A DNA stretch of 64,000 nt, taken from positions 868,001 through 932,000 of the forward strand of contig CM066304.1 of NCBI GenBank assembly GCA_033807695.1, read 5' to 3'. The notes beneath the pieces are model-generated. The model searched no databases. It was not told where the DNA came from and saw only the letters and a list, made by a program, of their open reading frames with translations. Shown here piece after piece: positions 46,300 through 57,968 of this stretch; position 1 is the stretch's first letter; each line of letters opens with the position of its first letter. The position numbers were made by a program, and so were the translations under genes. The DNA is from Daedaleopsis sinensis. Taxonomy: Eukaryota; Basidiomycota; Agaricomycetes; Polyporales; Polyporaceae.

Positions 46300-47088
46300 T
46301 TACCGTCCGCCACCTCCCTGGGCCGGCTGCTGGGCAGCCTTTCCCGTACGAGGAGGGAGTGACCCGGAGGCCGCCAAAGTGGTCCTGTGATGTTGTCCCA
46401 ACTCCCGCGAGGCTTGCTCGCGGAGATCCTTCTCTTGTACCTCGGCAGTATGCACCACAGCTTCAGAGAAGCTGTAGAGGCGCATGATGTCGGCCACAGA
46501 AGTAGGCATTGGCCGGGCCTATCGGAGATGATAAGTGGTCGGACATGGGGCATAGTTAACACTTACAATAGCTGCGGGAGGGGTCACCCACCATGAGGGA
46601 AGATTCTTCTCCTCCACTTCCCCGGCAGCCCATGTCCACCAGCGAGGATAAGGGAAGGGAGCCGTGGAGTAGTCCGGGGATTTCTGAAGATATTTCTTCA
46701 TCGAAGATCGATCGATTGAGTCAATATTGACGGAGATGGCGAGCCCATGGAATTGCGAGACCCGAATGCATTCAAGGACAGGATCGGGGGGTCGGTTGAT
46801 ATCCACGAACTCGCCCTCAGGCTCTTCGGGAGACGCTATAGCGCAAAGGGCAAGGATACCAATACAGTTACTCGCATGCCACTAAGGCTGCATTAGAACT
46901 GTGAGGATGGCATGAGTAAAAGAACGTACCACTTCTTGTGCCAGCCCAGCCCTCCAACGCCAAATAGTCAGATTGTCCGGAGCTGCGGGGAAGGCGAGGA
47001 CAGCAGTGGCCATCCTCCACGCAATGATGGCCGCATCTTCATGCATGGCTTTCGCGACTGTTTCAGGAGGTGTAAATGGAGTTGACAT
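46300..47088 (-). CDS. Element accessory protein B, paralog of A
   Basis: Three exons: 47088-46930, 46881-46567, 46518-46300 (230 aa). Same architecture and exon-1 length as gene A at 45017-45791; about a third of positions agree by eye, so the duplication is not recent. Exon 2 holds NCIGILALCAIA, FHGLAISVNIDSIDRSSMKKYL and PRWWTWAAGE. Exon 3 holds VADIMRLYSFSEAVVHTAEVQEKDLREQA, likely helical. Function unknown. It lies between gene A and the KDZ transposase on the same strand. Confidence 0.65.
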
Positions 47089-47521
47089 GGCGAGATAATG
47101 CGCGTGTTCAAGGGGAGATGAGTGTGGAAGAGAAGTTTTCTTTTGCGGGCGCTTGTTCGTTCTGTGGAGTTAGGAGTGACATCCGGCAAGTCCGGTATCG
47201 CAGAACCCGGCAAAAAAAAACAATGTCCGGAAATATCTAATGTCCGGGGGCGATCCAGTGTCCGGGGCTAATCTAATATTCAGCAGGGTTCAGGATTTTC
47301 GGCCACCATTACTGCAATGAATGCCTTCTAGAGGCTGCTATAGATGTAAATGAAATGGTCTCAACAGTCTGGCCAGCTTCCATGAGAATAGATTTGTCCA
47401 GGCACATGAATGTATTCGTTCGGGCATTGGTATAAGTCCGAGAACACCAGCACTAGTGCCGATATTCATATAATTCCTCCACATGATGCGCGCACACTGC
47501 ACATGTCTACTAATCATATAA
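47089..47521. other. Intergenic with TCCGG words
   Basis: Promoter side of accessory gene B and 3' flank of the transposase. Four spaced words of the form AATGTCCGG / GTGTCCGGGG occur between 47170 and 47265, next to a run of nine A. Confidence 0.6.
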
Positions 47522-50500
47522 TCATACGAGAAGAATATCTGCTGGAGCCTTATGCTTCGCTTTGACTTGGGAGAAGAGTGTGTCAGCATGGGACCGGAGA
47601 CCATCCCAGAGCTCAGCTTGCCGTGCCGCAAAGGCCCGGTGCCCTGCTCGCACCTCCCGCTCGCCGCGCCTAATCCACTGCTTCCTCCATGTTTCCAAAG
47701 TGCAGACAGTACGTCCCATCTCCAGCCACACCAAAACAATCTCCTCTTCCCACCTGCTCTTGCGGGCATGAGCTCGAAGCCACACGACTCGGTACACTGC
47801 CAGGAGAGAGCTTGGTGAGGATAACCGGACATTGACCGCACTGACTCACTTTCAGCCATCCATTCGCTGTTATCTGTGTCCCCAGGCACATCAATGCTCC
47901 AGAACCATGGCAGATGCAAGTGGCGGACTCCGCGGACTCCCTGCTCGATGATAGCCGTGTTTGCCTTGAGGTCGGACTTCTCCAAAGTCCGGTAGCGCGC
48001 CCGGAGTTCATTGAGCGCCTCTAGCTCTTCTGCTTGGTCCACGGAGTAAAGAGCTTCGCACGCGGTCCAGGCAGTTGAGTAAACCCGGGCATTGTTGAGC
48101 ACATTGTTGTCGGCCAGATGGACGTCGTCAAAGCTCCGCAATCTTTGCCGATACGAAGTGGCTTTGCGAACTCCGTGGCGGAACAGGAAGGACTTGTATC
48201 CTACTGCAACCCGGACATTGTGAAGAGCATCGTTCATCTGGCCCACTCGTAGCTGTCTTTCGGTTTCAACCAGATCCATGAGTCCGTGTTGCCTGCAGAA
48301 TGAGACACCCAGACTAGATGGTAAGGCGATTCTCAACCGCTCAGGTACCACCGGTGAGCCAGGCTCGCTATCATCTCCATTTCTGTCTCGTTGGGCTGGG
48401 GGCCCTCCAGCGTTGTCGGGGCTGGGACCGTCTTCATCGATAGTGTCCCACTCCACTCCCATGGTAGAGAGATCGGGTGCGAGTGCCATCGCAGTTGAGA
48501 GAGTTCCGGTGTTGATATAAGTTGAAGCAGTGGAGTTGAACCGCTCAATGTCCTTGAGCAGCTTTGTTCGCATCTGCTCCACGGCCAGCTTGTCAGTCAT
48601 TGGACTGTGGGGGCGCACAGCCCGTGCTTTGGCGGCAATGGACAATCTGACATGGACATCAGCTAGTGTCCGAGGCTCGCGTTCCGGGTCACACTCACTT
48701 GGTCTCCTCAATTTTCAGTCCTTGTGCAATCCACGACGCAGCCCCTTTGAGCCTCCGATTGCTTTCATTCTCTTTGCGAGTCAGATCGTGCTGAATTTGA
48801 GCTCGCGTGGGTACTATAATCAGCAGTCAGCATGCAAGTTCACGTAGCCGGAGGCTTGAAGTCATTGGGCGTACGCTTTTTAGTCTCCAGCTCATAGACA
48901 TCCATGGACTTGATATCTGCATTCCGTCTGTCTGCAGCCTGCTTGGCTATGGCTTCCCATTCACGGCGAGTGCCTTCACCGACATTCTGACCAGCGTCTT
49001 TGAGAGCCTCTCTAGCAGGTTCGACTTCTGCACAAGCGACCCGCCATTTACGAGACAAGGCTGGGGCTATGACATTATCGGAATAAGCGCAGCACTCCTT
49101 CTGTAAGGCTAGCAGGTCAAATCACTTACCAATTCTCAGAAGCTTCATCCAGTTTGAGTCCTCCATGATATCATCGATAGATTCTTGCCGGTGGCCCGTG
49201 GTCATCCCGCGGGTGCTGCTCGAGATCTCGTTGGTGTTAATCCATAATGTCTCTAGGACGTCACCATCTTGAACACCAGCTCCGGGAATAAAATTGGGGG
49301 AGTAGCGAGCGTAGCACTCCCGGACGTGCCCGTGGACGTGAAATTGATCTATGCCGCCAGTAACCGTGAGCTCCGCGGGTTTGTGAAGTCCAGGACTAAG
49401 CTCGAAACGTTTTTCAAGGTGGATGGAGTAGTGGCACCAGATGTCGTAGAGGATGAGCATTAATAATAGCCCCATCAGAAACATTTGGATCTGAAAGAGG
49501 CAGTAGTCCATGTTGAGCTGCCTGTCCGGACATTGAAGACGAAGTCCGGAGTTGGACATAGTGATTCGGACATTGGTATGGAGTCCGGAGGACGGAGATT
49601 GTCAGCACAATACGTTCACTGATGAGCACTGCATTACGACGCACCCTTCACCTGCCTGGAAGTCCACCGTCGCATGGGGCACAAAGAAACCATGACGGCT
49701 GCAGGCTGCAGATCCTATACCGGTTGATTCCAAGGGCCCACGCTCAGAAGATGCACTCAGGATTGCTCGGTGGTCATTGCAGAGCAGTTGCTATAAAATA
49801 CGTTAACGCACGGTTCTTAATCATGTCACCGCAATAATATGCTAACCTGTCTGAACTTAACACCACTGCGAAGATGTTCTTTGTATGGAGCATCGGTCAC
49901 CATGAATCCATGTCCGTCGGCAAGGCGGACATCCATCTCCGGCCGCTTCATATGCTGATGTTGCGCGCTGAAGTTACCATCCAAAATGAAGCTCGCCATA
50001 TGCTTCCATCTGCAGGTACGTGAATGATATGTGGCTGCCGTGAACAGCAGTACTGCTTACCTGTCTTGATCCTGCTGCCAGCCCGGAGGAAGATTCAAGC
50101 CCGGGCGTGGACATGCCGGACAGGAGGTCACAAGACCGCCTGGGCGGATATCTGGCTCTCCTTGATATCCGACCCCATTCCGCTTGCGTGCTTTCAGGTT
50201 CCGCCACTGCCTAGAGACACGTAGCAGGTCGCGGTATCGATCCTAAGAAAAGAGGTTACCATTCAGTCATACACCGGTAACTTGAACGTGCAACGCACAG
50301 GCACCATATGCGGGAACACCTCATTAGTTACACGTCGTAACTTGTTGAAATAGTTCATCGTGGTGGTATGACATTCTTTGTTGGTGAGCAGGAAGTCATC
50401 CAGACCGCGCGCCGTGAAAACTGTCTTTGGACGCTTTGGTGTGGCAGGATAGAATCCCATCCGCAGCAACTGAATGTCCCTGTCTTCGCAACCGTCGCAT

Positions 50501-52113
50501 TCGCAAAACACGAATACAATCTCGTGCACGCCTGAGGTATCAATGACGACCATCATGGTAGATGTCCGGGCTGGACGGAAAGCGACAGGTTCAGGGGTCC
50601 GAGTTATACGCCGCCGCGGAAGGTCTTCGCCCAAGTGAAGCAGAAAAGGACGGGTGGGTGCAGGCTCGGGGGGGTGGGACATGAGAGGACGCAGCACTTC
50701 TTCCCCCTGGCGTGGCATGGTCAATGCATCCTCAGGTTGGAGGATGTACGGGCTTTGATCGTACTCGGATTGGTCCTCAGGGTCTTCTTCGATGACGTCT
50801 TCCCATTCGGTATTTGCATCATCGGGATGAGCGAGAGGAATCCGGACTTCATTGTCCGGGGCAATGTCCGGGGGTGACTCTGCACGTCGCTTCCCCTTGC
50901 GCTGCAGTGAGCTGGTCCCAGCAGAGAGACTAGAGGGGGTCCCGGAACGGGCGGTACTCGCGCTATGAGGAAGTGAGAGTGAGTTGCTCTTGGTTGTCGG
51001 GGGTCCCAAGGAATGACCAGACACCAGTGCTGGAGTCCGCTTCTTAGACGGTGTGTCTCCGGTCTCGGAGTCGGATGCATCACTGCCTGTAGAGCGTCTA
51101 GTTGGAAGACGTCGAATAGCACGAGTGGGTGTACGATCCACGACTAGTGGCAGATAAATCAGATATTGGAATATGGGGACAAGGAGAAGACAAACCGGAA
51201 AAATTGGGACTGCTTGACTGTCCACTGTCAGTTCCAAGGGGTGAAGAGAGTGGTGGTGGAGTAGCGGCAGAGACAGTGTCGGGAGACAGGGGAGATGCTG
51301 GGGCGGTTTCGTGAACGGGCAACAGACTTGAAGGACAGTGTCCTCCACCATGTCCTAGGTGCACACGGACACCGACTGAGCGTAGCCATGCACCGGTGTA
51401 GTGAGTGCCGGTCCACATCTCAACACGATGAAATGGGAGCAGCTCATGCTGGCTTGCCAAGCATGAACAACACGACTTCGGCCACCCCAGACAGTCGAGA
51501 CACCGCCATAGCGCCGGACTTCCGCATTTGCACATTGCACTGTCTCCTCCGCTTTCCTGGTCATATAGAACGTGGAGATACGGCTCCCGATAATGCTTCT
51601 TCCATAATTTCTGATAGTCATTCGGTGTCTGGAAGAAATATGGATTAGAGTCACGGTTTCATTTGGGAGCGGGCCCGAAATCCGAATACAGGCCCCCGGA
51701 CTTCAACCCCCGGATAGGCCCCCGGACATCAACCCCCGGATTGCATCCCGGACTTCAACCCCGGACTTCAATCCCCAGACCGCATCCTGGACTTCAATCC
51801 CTGGACCGTATTCCGGACGGCACACGGGACTTTAACAGAGCGACACACGCACCCGACATGGCTTGTTCAGCAGATCGTCATCAAATGTGAAAGTGAATTC
51901 GTTTGCATCGCTGATCAATCCCCCAGGCCCGAATGGCAGAGGTTTCTGGGAAGGTGGAGTGCCTGCATTTTTCGAAGGTGTTGCTGGGGAGTGGATGACC
52001 GGGGTAGGGTCCTTGACTTTACTGAGTGTCCACTTTGTTCCTCGGCGAGTGGCTTTAGGAACTACTTCACGGAGAGTGAGTGGTTGATATTTGCTCAATC
52101 GTGGGCGGGCCAT
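47522..52113 (-). CDS. KDZ transposase (CxC2 type)
   Basis: Eleven exons close in phase: 52113-51853, 51628-51145, 51086-50299, 50242-50061, 50009-49847, 49790-49645, 49521-49130, 49066-48875, 48813-48699, 48646-47850, 47796-47522 (1264 aa). The CxC2 zinc domain starts at about residue 118 (C120, C122, C130, C133, C140, C143, then PFHRVEMW and LGHGG), is interrupted by about 240 Ser/acidic residues, and resumes at 426 (MMVVIDTSGVHE, CECDGC, LLRMGFYPAT). Then CPACPRPGLNLP, and a catalytic core with candidate D582 (LDGNFS), D701 (YDIWCHY) and E765 (LETLW), plus TGIGSAACSRHG and GHRQESIDD. The helical C-terminus with GDTDNSEWM is typical. A DNA cut-and-paste transposase; no disabling change seen. 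Intron 1 is filled with TCCGGGG repeats. Confidence 0.93.
51661..51852 (-). repeat. TCCGGGGG repeat array inside KDZ intron 1
   Basis: About nine units of 17-24 nt of the form TCCGGGGGTTGAAG (minus strand), including GATTGAAGTCC and GGGATGCAATCC variants. They fill most of a 224-nt intron, long for this window. Confidence 0.85.
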
Positions 52114-52161
52114 AGGGAGCACAGGAAGATTAATGGGTTCAGAAATCTTCCACTGCATCAT

Positions 52162-53497
52162 TTATATCGAGGGATAGTACGTAGTGGACATCCACGGCAC
52201 TCTGCCAATATCATGGTTGACATGAGGCGCATCAGTCATGAACCAGGAGTAACATAGTCTGTCGGGTTCCACCTTGGCCACCCCATGATGCACTAAGAAT
52301 CCACCCAATAGCACCCCCGACCCCGGGCCGTATGCCACCTGTATCCCGAGGTTCCGAAACACTATTGTACCCTCGCTGTAATCGCCAAGGGATATCAGGA
52401 GATCCAGCCACGTTGCCTGACCAGAAGTGTCCCGATGGAACGGGGTTTCGCGATTGCTGATGAGCTGCACTGCATTGAAAACAGCAGGCCAGATAGCCAG
52501 TGCTTCGGCGACAGCAGGATGTCCGGACATTGCATAGAGCGACTGGCGCCCCGCCCTGTAAAGATCAGGGTGCGCAACATATAGGATTGCACTCAGAAGT
52601 GCCCCGGACTCCTTCATTGTTCGTGCCCACTCGTGTGCTTGTTCGGAGCGCAATGTCCGACTGGGGGCCGGGTCAAAATTCCGGGTCTATTAGAATGTCA
52701 GCAAGGTAAGATACGATACCACGGCACGGGCATTGAAGCCCGGACACGGACTTGCCTTCCGACCAACAGAGTAGGCTCCGGGGGAGGCCAACCAACATCC
52801 AGGTGTCCAATTCTTTCCGTCGCTGTAGTATGTTGGAGCATCGCGCCAGCGAGTCGAAGGGTCTGTGACCGGTGCAGTCATTGATAGCTGCCCTTTGATA
52901 TGGCCGGTAGACTCAAGGATCTGTGCCTGAACGAGACGCAGTGAGCGCCATAGTGACTATTGAGTTATCACTCTGGACATACCTGACGTGATCTGGAGAG
53001 CAGGCCTGGCAATGCCCATGCTATGATATGCCCTGACGTATCCACCACCAATCCAGGCCTTGAGAGGACTGGGAACTCGTTCCTGCGGACCGCCGAGGCT
53101 TCACAGAAGGGAGGGAAAACATCGAGGAGCTCCTCTTCACGCTCCCAATTCAGGCCATGTTGCTTTTTTGTCATTGATGCCACAAGGTCCTCCACATCCC
53201 ACTCTATAGGAACTGACGAGACGCATCAGACAATCTGAGACCACTGCGCATAGGTTAGCAGGACGCACCCCGAAATGACCAGGCAGCGGCTAAAATCCGA
53301 GCCGCCCTGACAAGGTCTTTGTCCAAAGCCACGGACCAAGACTTGTTGCATGCTCTCCGAGCCCTGGACATCAGCGCCGGACTCTGTGGATTCTTCCTGG
53401 CCTCATCAAAGAGGCTTTTCAGACATACTGCCACGGAGTCCTGAAAGCGAAAAGTATCGTCCATCACTGAGATGGGTATGACCAAGCCACGACACAT
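52162..53497 (-). CDS. TET/JBP-family 2-oxoglutarate/Fe(II) dioxygenase
   Basis: Four exons close in phase: 53497-53269, 53212-52983, 52926-52756, 52686-52162 (384 aa). The double-stranded beta-helix core holds the iron ligands H294 and D296 (FHRDTSG) and H344 (VHHGV), with R353 (PDR) as likely 2-oxoglutarate ligand; LGDYSEGTIVF and YGPGSGVLL are typical of fungal TET/JBP. The upstream GLVVDTSGHIIAWALPGLL block is a fungal TET/JBP feature. Family members oxidise 5-methylcytosine or thymine in DNA. Intron 3 has a GC donor (AAG|GCAAGT). The ATG at 53497 is chosen; 53464 is an alternative. Its stop is 48 bp from the transposase start, same strand; upstream it faces gene 53721-57335. Confidence 0.9.
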
Positions 53498-53720
53498 CCT
53501 CGAGCCAGAGGTCAGTGTCCGATATTGGAACTCCGCATGATCATGCACCTCGTACCCGGCCCCAATGTTGCACTAGGCTGATAAAGTCCGGCGCCCATCA
53601 GAATGCCTGTAGGGCCTTGGAAACTCCTTGGAAACTCCCCGCTAAGGTATCGTGTTTTTATTCCCAAGTCGGACTCTCAGACTGCCCCCGGACTTCTGCC
53701 GCTCTCCGTCACGGACTACT
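53498..53720. promoter_or_regulatory. Divergent promoter between dioxygenase and HMG-like gene
   Basis: 223 bp separate the two opposed start codons. It contains CGGACTTCTGCCG, TCCGGCGCCC and CACGGACTACTATGTCCG words, so the element motif lies in the shared control region. No TATA box stands out. Confidence 0.5.
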
Positions 53721-56700
53721 ATGTCCGATCCTGCTGAGTTCACCAAAGCTGAGGTCGCTCTTCTGACTGACCTTGCCAACTCATGGGCCGAAAAAACTCG
53801 CAAGCAGAAGACCGCTGCTAAGGACGCCATGCTCGACCAGTTACTGGAGGCCCGTGGTGTTGCGCACGATCACAAGATCACCCGGACATACTTTGCGACG
53901 GTGCGTTGTCCGGTGTATCTGACTCAGTTGTCCTAGTCTCAGACTTGCCTGTGCCCAGAAAATCACCAGCTTCATCTCCGCATCGGGCACGAGCAACGAG
54001 ACTCGCCTGCCAAAGTCTGTGAAGACCACCTGGTCCGGATACGACGTCTTTTGTCATCTGGAAGACCCACAGTGCATTGAGCGCCGTGACGAGCTACTTC
54101 GTGAAGACCGCCACAAGCCTCGAAAGCGTGGCCAGAAACTCGCACCCATTGCCGCCATCAACATCGCACGCTCTGAGCTTTGGGGTGAGCTCTCCGATGA
54201 CGAGCAGCAGAAGTTTCAGACCATTGCCGACGCGTGGTCTGAGGAAGGACCAGATGAGAAGGATCGTGCCGGGTGCGTCAAATGTCCTTCCAGTGAACGC
54301 CGGGGGCTAACCTTGAACACTACAGCATTGCTGAGAGGCGAGTGCCACAATGGGCCAAGTCGGCAGTGGAGCTGGTGTGGAAGCAGGGAGGGGCTCTGAG
54401 TCTGTTTCTTTTCTACTTCAAGAATAGGAAGGGTGAGATTGTCACGGGGAGGTGAGTACTCTCCGCTAGTTGAAGCCCGGAAGTTGTCGAATCCCGGCCA
54501 TGTCGTCTACCGTCAGCTCCTGCTGTCCAGCTGCTCCGTCCGCTACCCGTTTGATCTAGGGTGGCTTCTCGATGCATGCAGTGACATGCATCTCCATGCT
54601 GGACTTCATGAGCCCCGTCCCGGACTTTATGGTTGCCGTCCCGGACTTTATGGTTGCCGTCCCGGACTTTATGGTTGTCGTCCCGGGCAACAGGTGATGT
54701 CTGGCGTGGACGTGAAGTCCGGGAGGGGGACATGGTGTCCGGCTGGTGTCCGGCTATCCTCCTAATGGTCTGCAACATGAGCTGACACTGCTCTTCTAGA
54801 ATCGACACTAGTCAGCTCTGGGATGCAGACTTGCCAAAGTTCATTGATTCGTACCCTGACTGGCAGGAGAACACCGTTGCGACCTTTGGTCGATGGTCGC
54901 AGGACATGTTACTTCCCGGAATGAATCCCGTGGCTGCGAAGCCTCAGCAGGCGGCGGCACGCCCGGTGGAGTTCGCTCGCTACGATGACGGATTACCTAT
55001 TCTTCCCTCTGAAGAGGATGGCGAGGTCATCAAAGACCTTGAACGCCAGAAGACAATCCTGCGTCAATTTGTCAACGACGTATACTGTATGCTTTAAGTT
55101 TCGTTTTCATTGTCCCCTACGGTTACTGAATCAGAATGCAGCGCGCGCCCATGGGACACCCAATACTCCTGTTCCTTGGAGTACCCTCGTGCAGAGGCCC
55201 GATGACTTTGTCGACCCTGACATCTGGCCCGAGGGCCAGCAGTACGTCCGGAACCATGAGCTCAGACAGCCTGGCCAGATGAAGAAGGACGTGGCTGCTC
55301 GCCTGTGGCGGTCTATACACGAGATTCAAAATCGAGACGGCAACTCTGGTTTCCGCTTCACGGGTGTTCTCAAAGGGAACGATGTCGTTCAAGCTGAGTA
55401 TCCCCCTTTCGAACCTGCCGCTGTCGGGAAGAAGGGGAAGAGGAAAGCGCGCACGAAGGCGATACAACTCCCTCCCGGTCTCTCTAACCTCGGCAAGAAG
55501 CGGACTGGGGAGGTCGGTCCAGGCGAGCAGGGCCCAGCTCTTCCACCTCGGCCAACGAGGAAGCGCAAGCGACGTGCACTCCCAGGCAAGACGAAGAAGA
55601 AGGCGAAGAAGTCCGGATCCGACGAGGAGGAGGAGGCGATGGAGAGTGGGGCCGAAGAGTCTCCGGACGATGAGCCGGAGCTCAGCGATACATCCGGCCC
55701 TGATGTTGGCGACGATGTGGAGAAGAACCTCGGGGACAACGAGCTATGGCGTGGAGAGCCGAGTCCGTTCAGAAACTCTCGCAGCCCAAGTCCCGTCGGA
55801 CCTGAAGTCCGGAAGTCGCAACCCAAGCCCCGCCCAGCCCACAAGACTGTCGCTGACTATGTCCGCATGACTGCCGCTGTGGCCATTCCACCTCCATCCC
55901 ATGATGTTGAAGCCGCCAAGTACAAGAAACCGAATTGGGTGGATGATGATTCCAAGGTGTTTCCATATCTCTGGGCTTTGGGAGCAGAGCCCGAGTATCA
56001 ACGTCTTCTAGTCTCCTGGCGCCACCTAGTAAGCCGTCTCAGAACGGTTGTGTGTTGTCTAATGCTGACATGTAGCAGTTGCAGCGACGTGCCGACATCG
56101 AACCTCAGCTGCCAGTGTCCTGGGCGACTTGGGATTACGTCGAGGTGTCCTGCCCGCGCGCTGTTCACCGGGACGCCAAGAGATGGGACAATTTCTTGAG
56201 CTGGATCATCGAAAACTGCCCTCAGAAAGGCTCTTCGGACACCGATGTGCAGAGGTGGTTCCTAGCCGCAGGCATGGCTATCCGTGACACTCACATGTCC
56301 ATTGGACTCGAGGACGATGAGCCTGTTCCACATGGTGGAGCTGAATACCTCCGGCACAGTCCAGCAGAGGTGGAGGCACATGTGAACAAGATCCTTGAGC
56401 CGCACGCAGCCACAGCGCATCATGCTCTTCCTGACCCCACATCCGCCATGCATTCACCTTCATCCGTGCCGGGAGAGGGCTCAGGAGTTCCTCAGGGATC
56501 GAAGACCGGGAGCAGGTTGAAGTCCGGCGAGGGACCGAAGTCCGGCGAGGGTTCGAAGTCCGGGCCGGTGTCGAAGTCCGGGCCGGTGTCGAAGTCCGGG
56601 CAGGTGTCGAAGTCCGGGCAGGTGTCGAAGTCCGGGCAAGGGTCGAAGTCCGGATCGAAATCCACTTCGGAGAAGACTGCATCGCAGGTTGAGCGAGGGA

Positions 56701-57335
56701 GAGTTATTGTCAAGGCACCCCGTGGTCGGCCACCGGGAGTTCCTGCCAAGGAGCTTCAGGTCCAAGCCTCGGACCGTGGAGATGAGTCGGACAGCTCTGT
56801 CAAAGAGGTTGAGGACGTTGTCATGGGTGATGGGACCTCGGACGACCCCTCCAAGAGCATACTGCCCAACAGCCTGGCTAAAGCCCGCTCCATGACCCCC
56901 TTCGTTCTACTCCCCATGCGTAAGAAGCACGAGGAATCTTTTAAGCAGCAGACAGCGGACCTGGAAGATCAGTCTGGGAGCATGGCGGATGACGAACCTG
57001 ATACTGGTATGGACCCCCAGTTAGGAAAGGACAAGGGCAAGGCAGTGGTCAGAACCAGAGCAATGACCGCCCAACCCCAACCGCAGGAACTCAATGCACC
57101 TCATCACTCCCCTGATCCTCAGCCTGGCAGTTCTGGTATCGACAAACCCCGTGGTGACTTGGAGGCGATGGATGTAGATCCCGCTCACGAAGCGGGACCT
57201 AGTGGGGGTGACCAGGAAGGAGACAAGGCCGCTGCCAGGCGGGGACGTTCGCGTAAGCAACTTTCTGTGCCTCCTGAGCAGCTCAGACGTGGAACGAGGG
57301 CGCGTGTCCCTAGACACCCACATGAGCCGTATTAA
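53721..57335 (+). CDS. Element accessory protein with HMG-box-like segment
   Basis: Six exons close in phase: 53721-53900, 53959-54272, 54326-54451, 54800-55086, 55142-56028, 56076-57335 (1017 aa). Residues about 84-155 (WSGYDVFCHLED ... AINIARSELWGELSDDEQQKFQTIADAW) have the spacing of an HMG box; this is a by-eye call. Residues 180-300 look folded (SLFLFYFKNRKGE, WQENTVATFGRWSQDML). Then a Lys/Arg-rich, nuclear-signal-like block near 350-370, long acidic runs, and near 640-700 a tandem of KSG-containing units whose codons spell AAGTCCGG. The C-terminus ends RRGTRARVPRHPHEPY. Probably a nuclear DNA-associated partner of the transposase. Intron 3 is 348 nt and carries a 21-nt repeat array. 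Confidence 0.8.
54616..54690 (+). repeat. 21-nt tandem repeat in intron 3
   Basis: Units CGTCCCGGACTTTATGGTTG(C/T) start at 54616, 54637 and 54658 with a partial fourth at 54679. Each has CCCGGACTTT, a variant of the element word. Array lies inside the 348-nt intron. Confidence 0.9.
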
Positions 57336-57411
57336 CATGTTCGCTGCTTGACATGTACCCTTGATAGACGTGGAGGAAGAATGCATCTATGTGGCCGTTG
57401 TTTGCTCTCTT

Positions 57412-57620
57412 GATGTCCGTCCCTATGATGTCCGTCCCTATGATGTCCGTCCCTACGATGTCCGTCCCTACGATGTCCGTCCCTACGATGTCCGTCCCGA
57501 TGATGTCCGTCCCTATGATGTCTGCCCGATGATGTCCGTCCCTATGATGTCCGTCCCGATGATGTCCGTCCCTATAATGTCCGTCCCTATAATGTCCGTA
57601 CGGCTGATGTCCGTGTTGCT
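57412..57620 (+). repeat. 15-nt GATGTCCGTCCCTAT tandem array
   Basis: About thirteen units, mostly 15 nt with a few of 12, between the convergent ends of two element genes. The frame reading DVRPYDVRPY is a by-product. Confidence 0.92.
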
Positions 57621-57968
57621 GATAAGCTTGGGCACAGCTCAACTATCAGGTCAACGGCTTATATTCTGAGTGCCTGACATACGTGATAAAATATAGATTT
57701 CCCGGGTGTCAGTGAGCTTGGAATCATGGAATCTATTTCTCGGAGTTTAATGTCCGGGGCGGACTTAAACCAGTTACCATTGGGGATCAGTGGCTTCACT
57801 GGAGTTCGCTTGCTGTCGGCATATTTACCAATAAATAGGCAATGAGCACACAGTCAGATGGTTCGACAACGTATACAAATATGCATTGAAATAGTCCATC
57901 ACGAAAACAAGCAGGTAATACATGAGGGCTGCAGACAGCGCGACAGTGTCCAAGTCCACGAGAGAGCA
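57621..57968. other. Convergent 3' flanks of two element genes
   Basis: About 350 bp, moderately AT-rich, with one AATGTCCGGGGCGGACTT motif near 57750. No coding region. Confidence 0.5.

Noticed and set aside
47338..47521. C-terminal extension of the transposase to 47338
   Set aside because: That frame results from reading through the last intron; splicing at 47850/47796 gives the family C-terminus and a stop at 47522.
57361..57669. ORF of DVRPYDV repeats as a repeat protein
   Set aside because: It is a translation of the 15-nt array between two convergent genes and has no flanking coding sequence.
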